Shown piece by piece: positions 1 to 9,121 of a stretch of DNA of 64,000 nucleotides. The DNA comes from Pseudoalteromonas sp. A601. Its GTDB lineage: Bacteria; Pseudomonadota; Gammaproteobacteria; Enterobacterales; Alteromonadaceae. The notes beneath the pieces were generated by a model. The model had not been told where the DNA came from. It was given only the letters and a program-made list of their open reading frames with translations, and made no database searches. The stretch spans positions 62,001-126,000 of the forward strand of contig NZ_MXQF01000016.1 of NCBI RefSeq assembly GCF_002165575.1, given 5' to 3'. Each line of letters opens with the position of its first letter. The stretch's first letter is position 1. Both the position numbers and the translations under genes were made by a program.

Positions 1-368
1 TTTGAAGCAACATCAGTTACATCTGCAAAATCAATATCTAAGAATTTCTCAAATGCTTCAATGGTACCAACAGGGTAACCATAATGAAGTGCAACACCTT
101 CCACTTCTGGGGTTACATTTGCGTCGTCATATGCGTAGTTTTGCACGCTTGCGATTATCGCTTTACCATTGACTATATTCATCCCACTGCGAATAGAGCC
201 TTGAACGCCCTCAAGTGTTGATGCATTAGCATCTCCCTGCAGATTCAAAAAGCGAGGGGCGGCTACAACAGCCAAAATACCTAAAATGACGATTACGATT
301 ATCAGTTCTACTAAAGTAAAACCTGCTTGTTTATTCACTACGTTACTGTTCATTGATTGCGTTTTCAT
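1..368 (-). CDS. mshA: MSHA-type major pilin, N-terminal part (truncated by window edge)
   Basis: Type IV pilin subunit of the mannose-sensitive haemagglutinin pilus. The reading frame opens at an ATG ending at 368, preceded by AGAGG at good spacing, and stays open to base 1. The short leader ends in KQAG, followed by FTLVELIIVIVILGILAVVA, the prepilin peptidase site and hydrophobic stalk helix with the conserved Glu at position 5 of the mature protein. It is the last visible gene of the minus-strand msh operon, 22 bp after the mshB-like pilin, which matches the mshB-mshA order of Vibrio. Calling it MshA rather than a minor pilin rests on gene order; the C-terminal half is outside the window. 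Confidence 0.85.
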   Translation of the reverse strand, partial: MKTQSMNSNVVNKQAGFTLVELIIVIVILGILAVVAAPRFLNLQGDANASTLEGVQGSIRSGMNIVNGKAIIASVQNYAYDDANVTPEVEGVALHYGYPVGTIEAFEKFLDIDFADVTDVAS

Positions 369-390
369 AAGTAAGCCTCTTTGTTATTAC

Positions 391-984
391 TTAAGATTTA
401 AAAATCTGTACTTTGCCTGTTACAGGAAAATACGAAAATCCACTGGTGCCAACATGTGGTTCACCATCAGTTGGAATATTTTTCGCATCTAAAGAATGAG
501 TTAAATAGTAAATACATTGCAGCTTATCTGCGTTATACCTCACTAAAAACATTGTATCTTCAACTACTGACGCGTCACTACTTAGGGTACTTCTTGGTGC
601 ATCTTGTAAAATTACATTCAACACCTGTTGGCATTTGGTACTACTCATCGCTAATGCCTGCGTGTTCTCTTGCTCTGTTTCATCACTCGTTGGCGTACCA
701 AAACGACCATCAACACCAACTACCACACCTCCATAATTTATATGCGTTACAAACTGCGAAACATCACTTCCAGATGGCCTCGCGTCCAGTTCCCACTGTC
801 CTCGAATTAAACCTACAGCACTGGCAAAACCACCAGCAACGGTATCAATATTTGAACGGTGAGCTCGCTCCTTAATATCTAAAAACTGCGGTACAGCAAT
901 ACTCATTACGATAGCCAGTAAAATAACCACAAGTACAAGTTCCAAAAGAGAAAAGCCTGCCTGATGGTGTGTTTTACCAAGCAT
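391..984 (-). CDS. mshB: MshB-like type IV pilin
   Basis: Prepilin of about 197 residues. The leader ends in HHQAG and is followed by FSLLELVLVVILLAIVMSIA, a standard N-methylation site with Glu5 and a hydrophobic helix. Two cysteines in the C-terminal half (near residues 122 and 157) could form the usual pilin disulfide loop. A longer reading frame begins upstream at 1020, but the ATG ending at 984 has AAAGGTGG at correct spacing and gives the normal short leader, so I chose it. The gene starts 2 bp after the mshG stop codon, so there is no room for the mshF gene that separates mshG and mshB in Vibrio cholerae. It is a minor or major pilin of the MSHA fibre. Confidence 0.85.
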   Translation of the reverse strand: MLGKTHHQAGFSLLELVLVVILLAIVMSIAVPQFLDIKERAHRSNIDTVAGGFASAVGLIRGQWELDARPSGSDVSQFVTHINYGGVVVGVDGRFGTPTSDETEQENTQALAMSSTKCQQVLNVILQDAPRSTLSSDASVVEDTMFLVRYNADKLQCIYYLTHSLDAKNIPTDGEPHVGTSGFSYFPVTGKVQIFKS

Positions 985-986
985 TG

Positions 987-2210
987 TTAACCACCTTTGA
1001 TCGCTGACATCATGTTCCACATCGGCATAAAAATACCGAGCGCGAGAATTAGCACCATAACTGCAACTATCACCGTTAAAATAGGCTCTATTTTGGCGGT
1101 TAAACTGCGTAAATCGTAATCAACTTCTCGCTCATAATAATCTGCGGCTTCTTGTAAAAGCTCATCAACTCGCCCTGTTTCTTCACCTACAGCGACCATT
1201 TGCAGCACTAACTGGGAGAATAAATCGCTGCTTTTAGAAGCTCTGAGTAAGCTGTCGCCTTTTTCAATATCTTGACGAATATTTAAAATTGCACGTTCCA
1301 TATAGGTGTTATCAACGGCTTTTGCGGTTAAAGATAACCCCGTTGTCATCGGCACCCCTGAGCGCAATACCATAGCTAAACTTTGGCTGTACCTTGCAAG
1401 TAATGAGCGATGAATAATGTTTCCCACTATAGGTATTTTTAATTTGTAGTGGTCCCAATTATATAAACCAACTTCTGTTGCTAGGTATCGGCGCCAAGCG
1501 ATCACACTGCCAACCAATATTAGTAATAAAAGCCACCAGTAATTAACGAAGAAGTAGCTTGTTGCCACCAAAATCTGGGTCATTAAGGGTAACTCAGCAT
1601 CAAATTTTGCAAACATGGTGGCAAACACCGGGATCACAAATATATTTAAAATCACCATAGCAACTAATAATGCAGCAATAACAAAAGTTGGATAACGCAT
1701 TGCCGCTTTTATACGTTTGCGGGTTTCTTGCTCTTTCTCAAAATAACTAGCAAGTTGATGAAAAGCATCTTCTAAGCGCCCAGAGCCTTCACCGACCAAT
1801 ACCATTGCGATAGTTAATCTGCTAAATACTTTGTTGTGCATAGTCATGGCACTAGAAAGATCTCGTCCTTGCTCTAGTTGTTTGATTATGTCTGTTAAAA
1901 CCAACTTAAACTCTTTATTTTGTGTGGTATCAGCTAATCCCACCATGGCACGAATTATCGGTATACCCGCTTTGAGCAACGAATACATTTGCCGTGAAAA
2001 CATAATCATATCGTCAAGGTCGATCTTCTCTTTAAATAGCTGGCCTAGCGGTAAGCTGATGTCACCTTCACGGTCTATCTGGGTAATAGATATAGGGATA
2101 AACTGGCGTCTCAATAAACTATCAGCGACTCCAGCTTGGCTGGCGGCTTCTAGTTGCCCCTTAATCAAGACCCCTTTTTGGTCTTTAGCTTGATAGTTAT
2201 AAAGGTGCAT
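987..2210 (-). CDS. mshG: MSHA platform protein MshG (PilC/GspF family)
   Basis: Inner-membrane platform protein of the pilus machine, homologous to PilC and GspF. It is about 407 residues with two T2SSF-type halves. Each half has a soluble helical part followed by long hydrophobic segments, for example around VIAALLVAMVILNIFVIPVF in the middle and PILTVIVAVMVLILALGIFM at the C terminus. The repeated GEGSGRLEDA and GEETGRVDEL motifs mark the duplicated domains. A longer frame runs to 2261, but GGAGGTG sits 5 bp before the ATG ending at 2210, and that start gives the usual MHLYNYQAKD N terminus. The gene overlaps mshE by 14 bp, so translation is probably coupled. Confidence 0.92.
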   Translation of the reverse strand: MHLYNYQAKDQKGVLIKGQLEAASQAGVADSLLRRQFIPISITQIDREGDISLPLGQLFKEKIDLDDMIMFSRQMYSLLKAGIPIIRAMVGLADTTQNKEFKLVLTDIIKQLEQGRDLSSAMTMHNKVFSRLTIAMVLVGEGSGRLEDAFHQLASYFEKEQETRKRIKAAMRYPTFVIAALLVAMVILNIFVIPVFATMFAKFDAELPLMTQILVATSYFFVNYWWLLLLILVGSVIAWRRYLATEVGLYNWDHYKLKIPIVGNIIHRSLLARYSQSLAMVLRSGVPMTTGLSLTAKAVDNTYMERAILNIRQDIEKGDSLLRASKSSDLFSQLVLQMVAVGEETGRVDELLQEAADYYEREVDYDLRSLTAKIEPILTVIVAVMVLILALGIFMPMWNMMSAIKGG

Positions 2211-3924
2211 CATCACCTCCAACCATTTCAGGAATATATTCAGCCACTTTAAATACTTCATCTAAAGTAGTGAGCCCTTGCTTGGCATACTCTAAAGCCA
2301 TTGTGGATAACGGTGCAAAGTAAGGGTTATCTTTAGCCGCCCTAGCAAAACCTTGAGTATCATTTTGACGAAGACATTCCATCATAGCCTCATCCATCTC
2401 GAGTAACTCAAAAACACCCACCCGACCCTTGTAACCAGAGTGATTACACGCGGTACACCCCTTGCCATAAAAAAACTCAGTATTGTCTACATCAACATTT
2501 AAATACTTTAACCAACTAGCCTCTTGAGCATCGGGTGTATATGTATGCTTGCAGTTTTGACATACCCGCCTAACTAAACGCTGAGCAATAATGGCTCTTA
2601 GTGAGCTGGCAACTAAATATGCAGGTGCTCCCATATCAATTAACCGCATAGCACTGGTTATTGCGTCATTAGTATGCAGAGTTGAAAGAACTAAATGCCC
2701 TGTTAACGCGCCTCGTAAACCTATATCAACCGTCTCTTTATCACGCATTTCCCCCACCATTAGAATGTCAGGATCTTGGCGTAGTGCGGTTCTTAAAATA
2801 CTGGCAAAACTAAGCCCTATTTTATTTTTGATTTGAACTTGGTTTATCCGGCCAATGCGATACTCCACCGGATCTTCTACTGTAATAATTTTATTTTCTG
2901 GCTGGTTTAGCTCACTCAATGCACCATATAAAGTAGTTGTTTTACCGGACCCTGTTGGCCCAGTAACTAAAATCATGCCATGAGGGCGTTTTAATATTGA
3001 GCGAAACCGTTTTAGCAGCGCCGCTGGCATACCGGTTTCATCTAATGATAACAACCCAGCAGATTGATCTAATAGCCGCATAACAACCGATTCACCATAT
3101 TGAACCGGCATAGTAGACAAACGAACATCAATGCTATGAGTGTGCACTTTAATGTTAAAACGGCCATCTTGCGGTAAGCGCTTTTCTGAAATATCTAAGC
3201 CAGACATCAATTTAAGTCGTAAAACTAATGCTGATGCTATTTTAACTTGATTGAGAACATGCTCTTGTAATACCCCATCAACACGCTGACGAATTCGTAA
3301 CAACCCTTCATCTGGTTCAATATGTATATCTGACGCCCTGACCTGAACCGCATCTTCAAAAATCGATTGTAATAGCTTCACTACAGTAGCATCAGAGGAT
3401 TCATCACCTAACGAATTTAAGTCAAATTCTTCTACATCTTCATACTCTTCATGTAGCTGCTCGGCAAAGCTGGTTATTTCTTCAGTTCTTCTATACACAT
3501 TATCGAAAGCCGCCATGATCTGGCTTTCTTGCACCACGGCTAAATCAATTCGCTTAGGCGCTAAAATTGGCGCGAGTTGATCAAGTCCTCTTAAGTCGGC
3601 TGGATCACTCATGCCCACAAGGACTGAGTCACCATTGTCTTCTATAACCAACGCTCTATAACGGCGTGCCATTACCTCAGAAAGCAACTTAGATACTTCT
3701 GGCGAGATTTTACGTTGCGAAATATCTAAAAAGGGAACTTTTAACTGCTGAGCTAAAAACCTTAGCAATTGTGGCTCACTAATAAACTCCAGGGCAATTA
3801 GCGTCGCACCGAGCTTACGGCCAGTTGCAGCTTGAACGTTTAGCGCTTCACTTAATTGCGCTTCAGTGATCATATGCTCTTCAACTAACAAATCACCTAA
3901 CCTTAGACGTAGACTGGGTCTCAT
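2197..3924 (-). CDS. mshE: MSHA pilus extension ATPase MshE
   Basis: Hexameric cytoplasmic ATPase that powers pilus extension (GspE/PilB family, 575 residues). The N-terminal MshEN domain begins RLRLGDLLVEEHMITEAQL; in Vibrio this domain binds c-di-GMP. The catalytic part contains Walker A GPTGSGKTTTLY, the Asp box, Walker B region ILRQDPDILMVGEMRD and the His box STLHTN. A zinc-binding set CQNC...CTAC follows in the C-terminal domain. The start overlaps the mshN stop as ATGA and has AGGAGGTG in front. The N-terminal family resemblance suggests c-di-GMP control of piliation, which fits the number of c-di-GMP enzymes nearby. Confidence 0.95.
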   Translation of the reverse strand: MRPSLRLRLGDLLVEEHMITEAQLSEALNVQAATGRKLGATLIALEFISEPQLLRFLAQQLKVPFLDISQRKISPEVSKLLSEVMARRYRALVIEDNGDSVLVGMSDPADLRGLDQLAPILAPKRIDLAVVQESQIMAAFDNVYRRTEEITSFAEQLHEEYEDVEEFDLNSLGDESSDATVVKLLQSIFEDAVQVRASDIHIEPDEGLLRIRQRVDGVLQEHVLNQVKIASALVLRLKLMSGLDISEKRLPQDGRFNIKVHTHSIDVRLSTMPVQYGESVVMRLLDQSAGLLSLDETGMPAALLKRFRSILKRPHGMILVTGPTGSGKTTTLYGALSELNQPENKIITVEDPVEYRIGRINQVQIKNKIGLSFASILRTALRQDPDILMVGEMRDKETVDIGLRGALTGHLVLSTLHTNDAITSAMRLIDMGAPAYLVASSLRAIIAQRLVRRVCQNCKHTYTPDAQEASWLKYLNVDVDNTEFFYGKGCTACNHSGYKGRVGVFELLEMDEAMMECLRQNDTQGFARAAKDNPYFAPLSTMALEYAKQGLTTLDEVFKVAEYIPEMVGGDDAPL

Positions 3925-4991
3925 GACACACCTCCTAAGGCCTGTAATCGCTGCTCTGCATGCTTAAGCACAGCGGGGTTTAAGTTACCCACTTCGATAG
4001 CAGCTAAGTAATAGCGTTTCGCCGAGAGGTAATCTCCTTGTGCATCTTTAGAGGTTGCCATGGCTAACCACCATTTGCCTTGCTGAGGTTGTAGTTGTGT
4101 GAGTTGCTCAAAGCAAACTAATGCACGTGTATGATCCCCCAATTGCTGCGCAGCAGTGCCTTTAAGCGCCCAATATTGCGAATCTCCTTGGCTATCGAAG
4201 TCATCGCTTAATAATTGTTGTACAACTGAATATTGCTTACGAGTAATATAAATTTTACTAAGCAGTACACGCCACTCGAGTACCTGCGAGTCAAACGCAA
4301 TGCCATGCTCTAAAATACTTTGCGCGGATAAAATATCTTGCTGCTGAAAATAAGTCGCTGCCAGTAGACTTCTTGCTGCTATATTCCCTTTATCTCGATT
4401 AAGAATTTGGCTTAAATCATCTATGCCTTCCTGATATAAACCAAATTCAAGGGCTTGCTTAGCTTGACGCAGTAACTCAGCAATTTGCTGTTGCTCGGTA
4501 CGTTGCTGAGTCACCTTTTTAACCTGAAAACTACTTTCTTTATTGGCGGTAGGTACTTTACTTGGCTCGATAGCGACAGCTGCAACCATAGGTTTTTCAG
4601 CTACAACCGGCTCTTTAGTGTCCGTTTTTACCGTCACTACTTCTTCAATAATGGGCTCTACTTTAGCAACTGGTTTAATTACATCAGAGTTACTCACCAC
4701 AGGAGCATTGATTAACACAGGCGTGTTATTTTGCTCAGTCTCTTTTGAGCTTTGAGCTTTAGTAACTACATCTATTCGTTCTGGTAATTGAGCGGCAGCA
4801 TCATCACTTGCTGTAGGTAAATAAATATAGCTCAATACAACCACTAACAAGGCGATGGTGATTATTAGTAGCTTTTTAATAAAGCCATGTGAGTCATACA
4901 CAGGTTCAACTACAACAGTATCTTGCCCATTTAACGAAGTTGTTGGCTGTCGCTGCTCAATATTTTTAAGCATAGAATTAATGACGCTCAT
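3921..4991 (-). CDS. mshN: MSHA biogenesis protein MshN (TPR protein)
   Basis: Inner-membrane protein with a periplasmic tetratricopeptide region, about 356 residues. A short cytoplasmic N terminus (MSVINSMLKNIEQRQ) leads into one membrane helix (LLIITIALLVVVLSYIYLP), then a Val/Glu/Lys-rich linker of about 100 residues, then helical repeats recognisable as TPRs (for example GIDDLSQILNRDKGNIAARS and WWLAMATSKDAQGDYLSAKR). I start it at the ATG ending at 4991, which overlaps the mshM stop as ATGA and has GGAGG 8 bp upstream; a longer frame to 5060 would run deep into mshM. Its role in the MSHA machine is known mainly from operon membership. Confidence 0.88.
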   Translation of the reverse strand: MSVINSMLKNIEQRQPTTSLNGQDTVVVEPVYDSHGFIKKLLIITIALLVVVLSYIYLPTASDDAAAQLPERIDVVTKAQSSKETEQNNTPVLINAPVVSNSDVIKPVAKVEPIIEEVVTVKTDTKEPVVAEKPMVAAVAIEPSKVPTANKESSFQVKKVTQQRTEQQQIAELLRQAKQALEFGLYQEGIDDLSQILNRDKGNIAARSLLAATYFQQQDILSAQSILEHGIAFDSQVLEWRVLLSKIYITRKQYSVVQQLLSDDFDSQGDSQYWALKGTAAQQLGDHTRALVCFEQLTQLQPQQGKWWLAMATSKDAQGDYLSAKRYYLAAIEVGNLNPAVLKHAEQRLQALGGVS

Positions 4992-5890
4992 AGCCATTGC
5001 CTCCAAGCCCAAATCATCATTATGGCAAGCGCCGAAACACTCACCACTGCAACATTCCAACCATTGATATAATTATTCACCGTGCAATCTTCGGTGTCTT
5101 TTACCGCAAGCTTTATGTGTCGGCTACTTACTTCAGTGAGCCCTTCACCGTAAGCTTGTAGCAAAGTTTTATGGCATAGGATATTCACTAACCGAGGAAT
5201 ACCACGACTTGCTTGTGCTATTTTTAAGCCTAGTTGCTTGGTAAATAGCGGTGCACCTTTAAAGCCCGCAATTTGTAACCGATGATTAATATAATAAATA
5301 ACTTCGCCAGTGGTCATTGGCCTTAACTGGTAAGAGAAGCTAATACGCTGACGTAATTGGCGAACCCTTGTATGCGCTAGTTTTTCGTCTAATTCAGGCT
5401 GACCAAATAGCACCACTTGAATCAGCTTTTCGCTTTCAGTTTCAATATTGGTAAATAGACGAAGCGCTTCAAGAGCATCCCAACTTAGGCTTTGCGCTTC
5501 ATCTATCAGTAAAACAACTTTTTTGCCTTCTTTTTGTAGTGCTAATAAATGATGATTTATCAGCTGGCTAAGCGCCTGCTGATCTAACTGTTTATCAACG
5601 TCCATACCAAGCTCTACAGCAAGCGCCCAGCGTAGCTCATCGGGGCTTAAATATGAGTTGGGTAAATAGGCAACTGTGTAATCGTGCTCTATTTGATTAA
5701 GTAATTTACGGCACAATAAAGTTTTACCTGTGCCAACCTCTCCAGTTACCTTAATAAACCCCTCTCCCATTTCAAGTGCAGTAATAAGCACCTGCATGGC
5801 TTCATTATGTGGCGCAAGCGCACAAAAAAACTCGGTGTTAGGGGTTAAGGTGAAAGGCATTTCACTTAAATTAAAGAAGCTCAAATACAT
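4988..5890 (-). CDS. mshM: MSHA biogenesis ATPase MshM (ExeA/GspA-like AAA)
   Basis: AAA ATPase of the ExeA/GspA type, 300 residues, thought to help assemble or insert the secretin through the cell wall. The N terminus MYLSFFNLSEMPFTLTPNTE is typical of the family. Walker A is GEVGTGKTLLCRKLL and Walker B is VVLLIDEAQSL, followed by sensor-type residues and the RGIPRLVNILCHKTLL motif. A single hydrophobic segment near the C terminus (VAVVSVSALAIMMIWAW) would anchor it in the inner membrane. Unlike full-length ExeA it has no peptidoglycan-binding domain after that helix. It lies between mshL and mshN with a 2 bp gap and a 4 bp overlap. Confidence 0.92.
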   Translation of the reverse strand: MYLSFFNLSEMPFTLTPNTEFFCALAPHNEAMQVLITALEMGEGFIKVTGEVGTGKTLLCRKLLNQIEHDYTVAYLPNSYLSPDELRWALAVELGMDVDKQLDQQALSQLINHHLLALQKEGKKVVLLIDEAQSLSWDALEALRLFTNIETESEKLIQVVLFGQPELDEKLAHTRVRQLRQRISFSYQLRPMTTGEVIYYINHRLQIAGFKGAPLFTKQLGLKIAQASRGIPRLVNILCHKTLLQAYGEGLTEVSSRHIKLAVKDTEDCTVNNYINGWNVAVVSVSALAIMMIWAWRQWL

Positions 5891-5892
5891 AG

Positions 5893-7566
5893 CTAGTTCT
5901 CATACCAAGTATTAAGTAATTGGCGGCTGCGTGTTTGTTGTTTTTTCCAAGTATCTGGCATTACAACCGTTGGCTTTAGCAATATAACGAGCTCTTTCTT
6001 TTCTTGGCGTTTACTAATACTTTTAAATAAATTACCAAATAAGGGAATATCACCTAATACTGGCGTTTTAGACTCTTCATCGGTGGTTATCGTCTGCATC
6101 AAGCCACCAATCACAACTATTTCACCGCTTTGAGCACGAATTACCGTGTCTGATTCCCTAATGTTGCTTTGTGCTAACGGTAAAATAAACTCATCATTAT
6201 TAAGAGTAATAACCTTTTGTTGCTCTTCAGTTTGAGTGACTGAGGGGTGAACATGTAAGATCACCGAACCGTATTTATCTATTTGTGGGGTTACATCAAG
6301 CGCAATCCCTGAAAAGAAAGGGGTTAGGTCAATTTCAGGGGTTGTTGTGGTTGCATTCCCTGTCACTGTGGTACTTGAAACATTGGTAACAAAGTACTCA
6401 TCTTGACCTACTTTAATGACCGCTTTTTGGTTGTTAGTTGCAGTCACTCGAGGGTTTGAGAGCATCTGCACATCGCCCTGAGTTTCTAATAAGCTAATCA
6501 CTCCAGTAAAGTCTGCGTTATTAATGACTAAGTTTGATACACCACCTAAAGCGGCAGTGATACTATTACTAATTTGCCCAGCTGCTGTGGTCGCAAACGA
6601 CAGGCTTGTACTGCCAATTGAACCCGCTATTTCGTTCCAATTAACACCTTGCTGATATTCATCTTTAAGCGTGACTTCGACTATTTTGGCTTCTAAAATT
6701 ACTTGCCGTTGTAAGTTTTCTTGGGTTTGCCTTAAAAAGTCCTTTAGCTGCATTATTTCACTTGGTAATGCATTAACCGTTACTAAGCTTGCTTGTGGGC
6801 TGGCAATAACATAACGCCCATCACCGCTGCCAATAAGAGATTTTAAAGCCAGCTCTAGATCTTTCCAAAAATCATTACTGTTAGTGGTTTGAATCCGCGA
6901 ACCGTTAAGTTCAATATTTTGATTATTACCAAACTCTCCATCTTGCTGATTGTTATTACTGTAATTATTTGAAGCAGTGCTTTGGCTTGAGCTATTATTA
7001 TCAGCCATTTGGCTTACGCCGCCCGCTACAACACTCACCGTAGACTGACCACTGCGCTTCATCATTAAATAGTTAACGGGTATTGTTTCAGTGCGCATTT
7101 TTGCAGGTAACACCTGAACAACTCGCCCTTCGTGAACAATATCGAGTGGATACATACGTTTAATTACATTTATTACCTCATCAAAGGTAACATTTTTTAA
7201 TGTAAGACTAATGCTGCCAGCTACCTCTGGGTGTATAGCGACACTGTAGGGCGTATCATCTGTTAGGCCGGTAAAAAAAGCTCGCACTTCAACTTCATTT
7301 GCAGCCACTTCAAAACGCTTAACTGCCAGCTCTGTATTAAGGCTTTGTTCGCTATCAAATGACGACAATAAGCTTTGTGTAACTTCATCTGGCACTGTCA
7401 GTGGGGCTACTGTAGTTTGCTGCTCAGGCTGAGCGGTGAGCTCTTGCTCTATATGGGGCTTTATTTCTTTACCTGGAGCAAAACTATGGCAACCACCAAG
7501 GTAGATAGGTAACAGCAATAAAATAGTCAGCTGACTAGGTAATTTAATTTTTAATTTCATAATCAT
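5893..7566 (-). CDS. mshL: MSHA outer-membrane secretin MshL
   Basis: Outer-membrane secretin pore for the MSHA pilus, 557 residues. The signal peptide ends in a lipobox (IYLGGC), so it is probably a lipoprotein. An STN-like domain (about residues 100-160) and N-domain modules precede the C-terminal secretin domain (about 290-540), recognisable from EAKIVEVTLKDEYQQGVNW and VIGGLMQTITTDEESKTPVL followed by GDIPLFGNLF. A Ser/Asn/Gln-rich low-complexity stretch lies at about residues 188-215. The start ending at 7566 overlaps mshK by 23 bp; an ATG 6 bp further in is equally possible because neither has a clear ribosome site. Confidence 0.93.
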   Translation of the reverse strand: MIMKLKIKLPSQLTILLLLPIYLGGCHSFAPGKEIKPHIEQELTAQPEQQTTVAPLTVPDEVTQSLLSSFDSEQSLNTELAVKRFEVAANEVEVRAFFTGLTDDTPYSVAIHPEVAGSISLTLKNVTFDEVINVIKRMYPLDIVHEGRVVQVLPAKMRTETIPVNYLMMKRSGQSTVSVVAGGVSQMADNNSSSQSTASNNYSNNNQQDGEFGNNQNIELNGSRIQTTNSNDFWKDLELALKSLIGSGDGRYVIASPQASLVTVNALPSEIMQLKDFLRQTQENLQRQVILEAKIVEVTLKDEYQQGVNWNEIAGSIGSTSLSFATTAAGQISNSITAALGGVSNLVINNADFTGVISLLETQGDVQMLSNPRVTATNNQKAVIKVGQDEYFVTNVSSTTVTGNATTTTPEIDLTPFFSGIALDVTPQIDKYGSVILHVHPSVTQTEEQQKVITLNNDEFILPLAQSNIRESDTVIRAQSGEIVVIGGLMQTITTDEESKTPVLGDIPLFGNLFKSISKRQEKKELVILLKPTVVMPDTWKKQQTRSRQLLNTWYEN

Positions 7567-7864
7567 ATAAATCTAATTTTATTTGCTTATTGTCATTCGC
7601 TAACACAACTTGCTTAGAGCTTATGGTTAGCACTTTATAGTCATTTATTTGATCGCCTACGGTATAAATCTGTCCTGAAATAATCGCTTTATAGCGGCCT
7701 GACCTTTTAATTATTGATTGCAGCTTGAGACTACTTTGCTGATTTTTAACTACGCTAGTAGCGAGCAAATTTTGTGGCCTAGTTGGATCGGCCAACTGCT
7801 GCGCAACCACGTCTGCTGAGCAAACAAATAACCCAAGCACACTAAAGAGCAATAAATTTTTCAT
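7544..7864 (-). CDS. mshK: MSHA biogenesis protein MshK
   Basis: Small exported protein of 106 residues with an N-terminal signal peptide (KNLLLFSVLGLFVCSADVVA, likely cleaved before QQLADPTRP). The mature part has the DPTRP and LQSIIKRSGRYKAIISG features found in MshK and in PilP-type pilot/connector proteins, where a small beta domain links the inner-membrane PilN/PilO-like proteins to the secretin. Identification is by these motifs together with its place between mshJ and mshL; overlaps of 23 bp on each side indicate a tightly packed operon. Confidence 0.85.
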   Translation of the reverse strand: MKNLLLFSVLGLFVCSADVVAQQLADPTRPQNLLATSVVKNQQSSLKLQSIIKRSGRYKAIISGQIYTVGDQINDYKVLTISSKQVVLANDNKQIKLDLYDYEIKN

Positions 7865-8525
7865 TCGCGCTCACCGTTGCTATATGTATGATTAATTGCG
7901 CCCGAGGATAATCCTCTACTTGATAGTCAAAGCGCTGGATTAAGAGTTTTTCTTTACTTTGTTTTAGCGATGCTAAATATTGTTGCAAGTTAAAATACTG
8001 TCCCTGTAATGTGAGCACCATTTGATGTTCAAAAAACAGTGTTTTAGCTTCGTTTGCACCAACCTTAGTAACATCGACAGCTTTAGGCTCTAACACTTTA
8101 AAACTAACAACCTTAACCTCGGTACTTTCTTTTAATAGCTGCTGCAACATATTAGGAACCCGTTCAGCGCTGACAAAGCCTTTGCTAAATTGGCTCAACT
8201 TTTCATCTGTAAGTGCAAGTTCACTCTTGGCTTGTACTATTTGTGAGCGTAATTCTTTTGTGTAATCATTATTTAGAGCTTGCTCCAACATCGCTAATTG
8301 TGTTCTATTTTGAGTTATTTTTTGTTGTGCTTGAGTGTTAGCTTGGTGCTGTTTATTTGTTTGAATTTGTATTGGCTCAACAATAAAAAGATAGCCTAAA
8401 TATAAAATAATAAATAACCCTGCAAATAAAATAGCCAGCTTTTCTCTTATTTGCAGTACAGCAAAACGTGTTTGATACTTCACCCATAACGGCCAATTGC
8501 GAGAAGAGGAGTTTTCAGTTTTCAT
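7842..8525 (-). CDS. mshJ: MSHA biogenesis protein MshJ (PilO-like)
   Basis: Bitopic inner-membrane protein, 227 residues. A short cytoplasmic N terminus is followed by one helix (KLAILFAGLFIILYLGYLFIV), a long coiled coil (about residues 55-115) and a ferredoxin-like periplasmic domain. This is the architecture of PilO/GspM alignment-complex proteins. It overlaps the upstream PilN-like gene by 4 bp (ATGA) and mshK by 23 bp. Assignment as MshJ follows from architecture and gene order. Confidence 0.87.
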   Translation of the reverse strand: MKTENSSSRNWPLWVKYQTRFAVLQIREKLAILFAGLFIILYLGYLFIVEPIQIQTNKQHQANTQAQQKITQNRTQLAMLEQALNNDYTKELRSQIVQAKSELALTDEKLSQFSKGFVSAERVPNMLQQLLKESTEVKVVSFKVLEPKAVDVTKVGANEAKTLFFEHQMVLTLQGQYFNLQQYLASLKQSKEKLLIQRFDYQVEDYPRAQLIIHIATVSANEKFIAL

Positions 8526-9121
8526 GGCTGATCCTCCTTAGCGGCAACCTCAGTGGCCACATTAAATTCACTTAAGCCGTCTTTATCTTCAAACTCTAAA
8601 ACTGAGAACTCCTTACCTGCAAAATACCTTGACTGCTTTAAACTACTTAGCCAAACAGGTAACTGAGCCGATTGACTTGATTGCCCTTTTAAAGTCACTG
8701 TTTGCTCAGAAAACGTTACTTGAGTTAACCAAATATCCGCCACATGATAACGCGCTAAATCAAGCATTATTTGGCTATAGTCCATGCTAGATAAGGTTTG
8801 TGCAGCCTCCAAATAACCAAATACTTGTTGTTTATGAGCAATCTCTTGCTCAATCATTTTTAACTGCTTAACAAACTGATCCTTATTTTGTTTTTCATCT
8901 AATTTAGCTTTCACAGCTTGTAGCTGGTTACTAATTTCATTTAATGTTAATTCACTTTGCTGAGCCTCTATTTGGTTAAAGTGAACTGATAATGCAAACC
9001 CCCCCCAACTAATGGCTATCACAAATAATGCGATGCCCCACAAGGCTAATACACTTTGTAATGGCATTAAGTCACGACGAGGGCGCAATGATTTTTGGTA
9101 GAAATTGATTCTATTCTTCAT
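8522..9121 (-). CDS. PilN-like MSHA biogenesis protein (MshI2 type)
   Basis: Bitopic protein of 199 residues with the PilN-like N terminus MKNRINFYQKSLRPRRD, one membrane helix (about residues 22-45), a coiled coil and a small periplasmic domain. It would pair with MshJ as PilN pairs with PilO, with the upstream MshI acting like PilM. Its first codons overlap the mshI end by 11 bp. A run of eight consecutive G on the coding strand (bases 8999-9006) encodes Trp-Gly-Gly in the membrane helix and is a possible slippage site. In the literature this protein is usually named as a second MshI. Confidence 0.82.
   Translation of the reverse strand: MKNRINFYQKSLRPRRDLMPLQSVLALWGIALFVIAISWGGFALSVHFNQIEAQQSELTLNEISNQLQAVKAKLDEKQNKDQFVKQLKMIEQEIAHKQQVFGYLEAAQTLSSMDYSQIMLDLARYHVADIWLTQVTFSEQTVTLKGQSSQSAQLPVWLSSLKQSRYFAGKEFSVLEFEDKDGLSEFNVATEVAAKEDQP
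8999..9006 (-). repeat. Homopolymer G8 tract within an MSHA gene
   Basis: Eight consecutive C on the plus strand, G on the coding strand, inside the transmembrane helix of the PilN-like gene. The reading frame is intact at this length. A gain or loss of one base would truncate the protein and could switch off pilus assembly. Confidence 0.9.
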
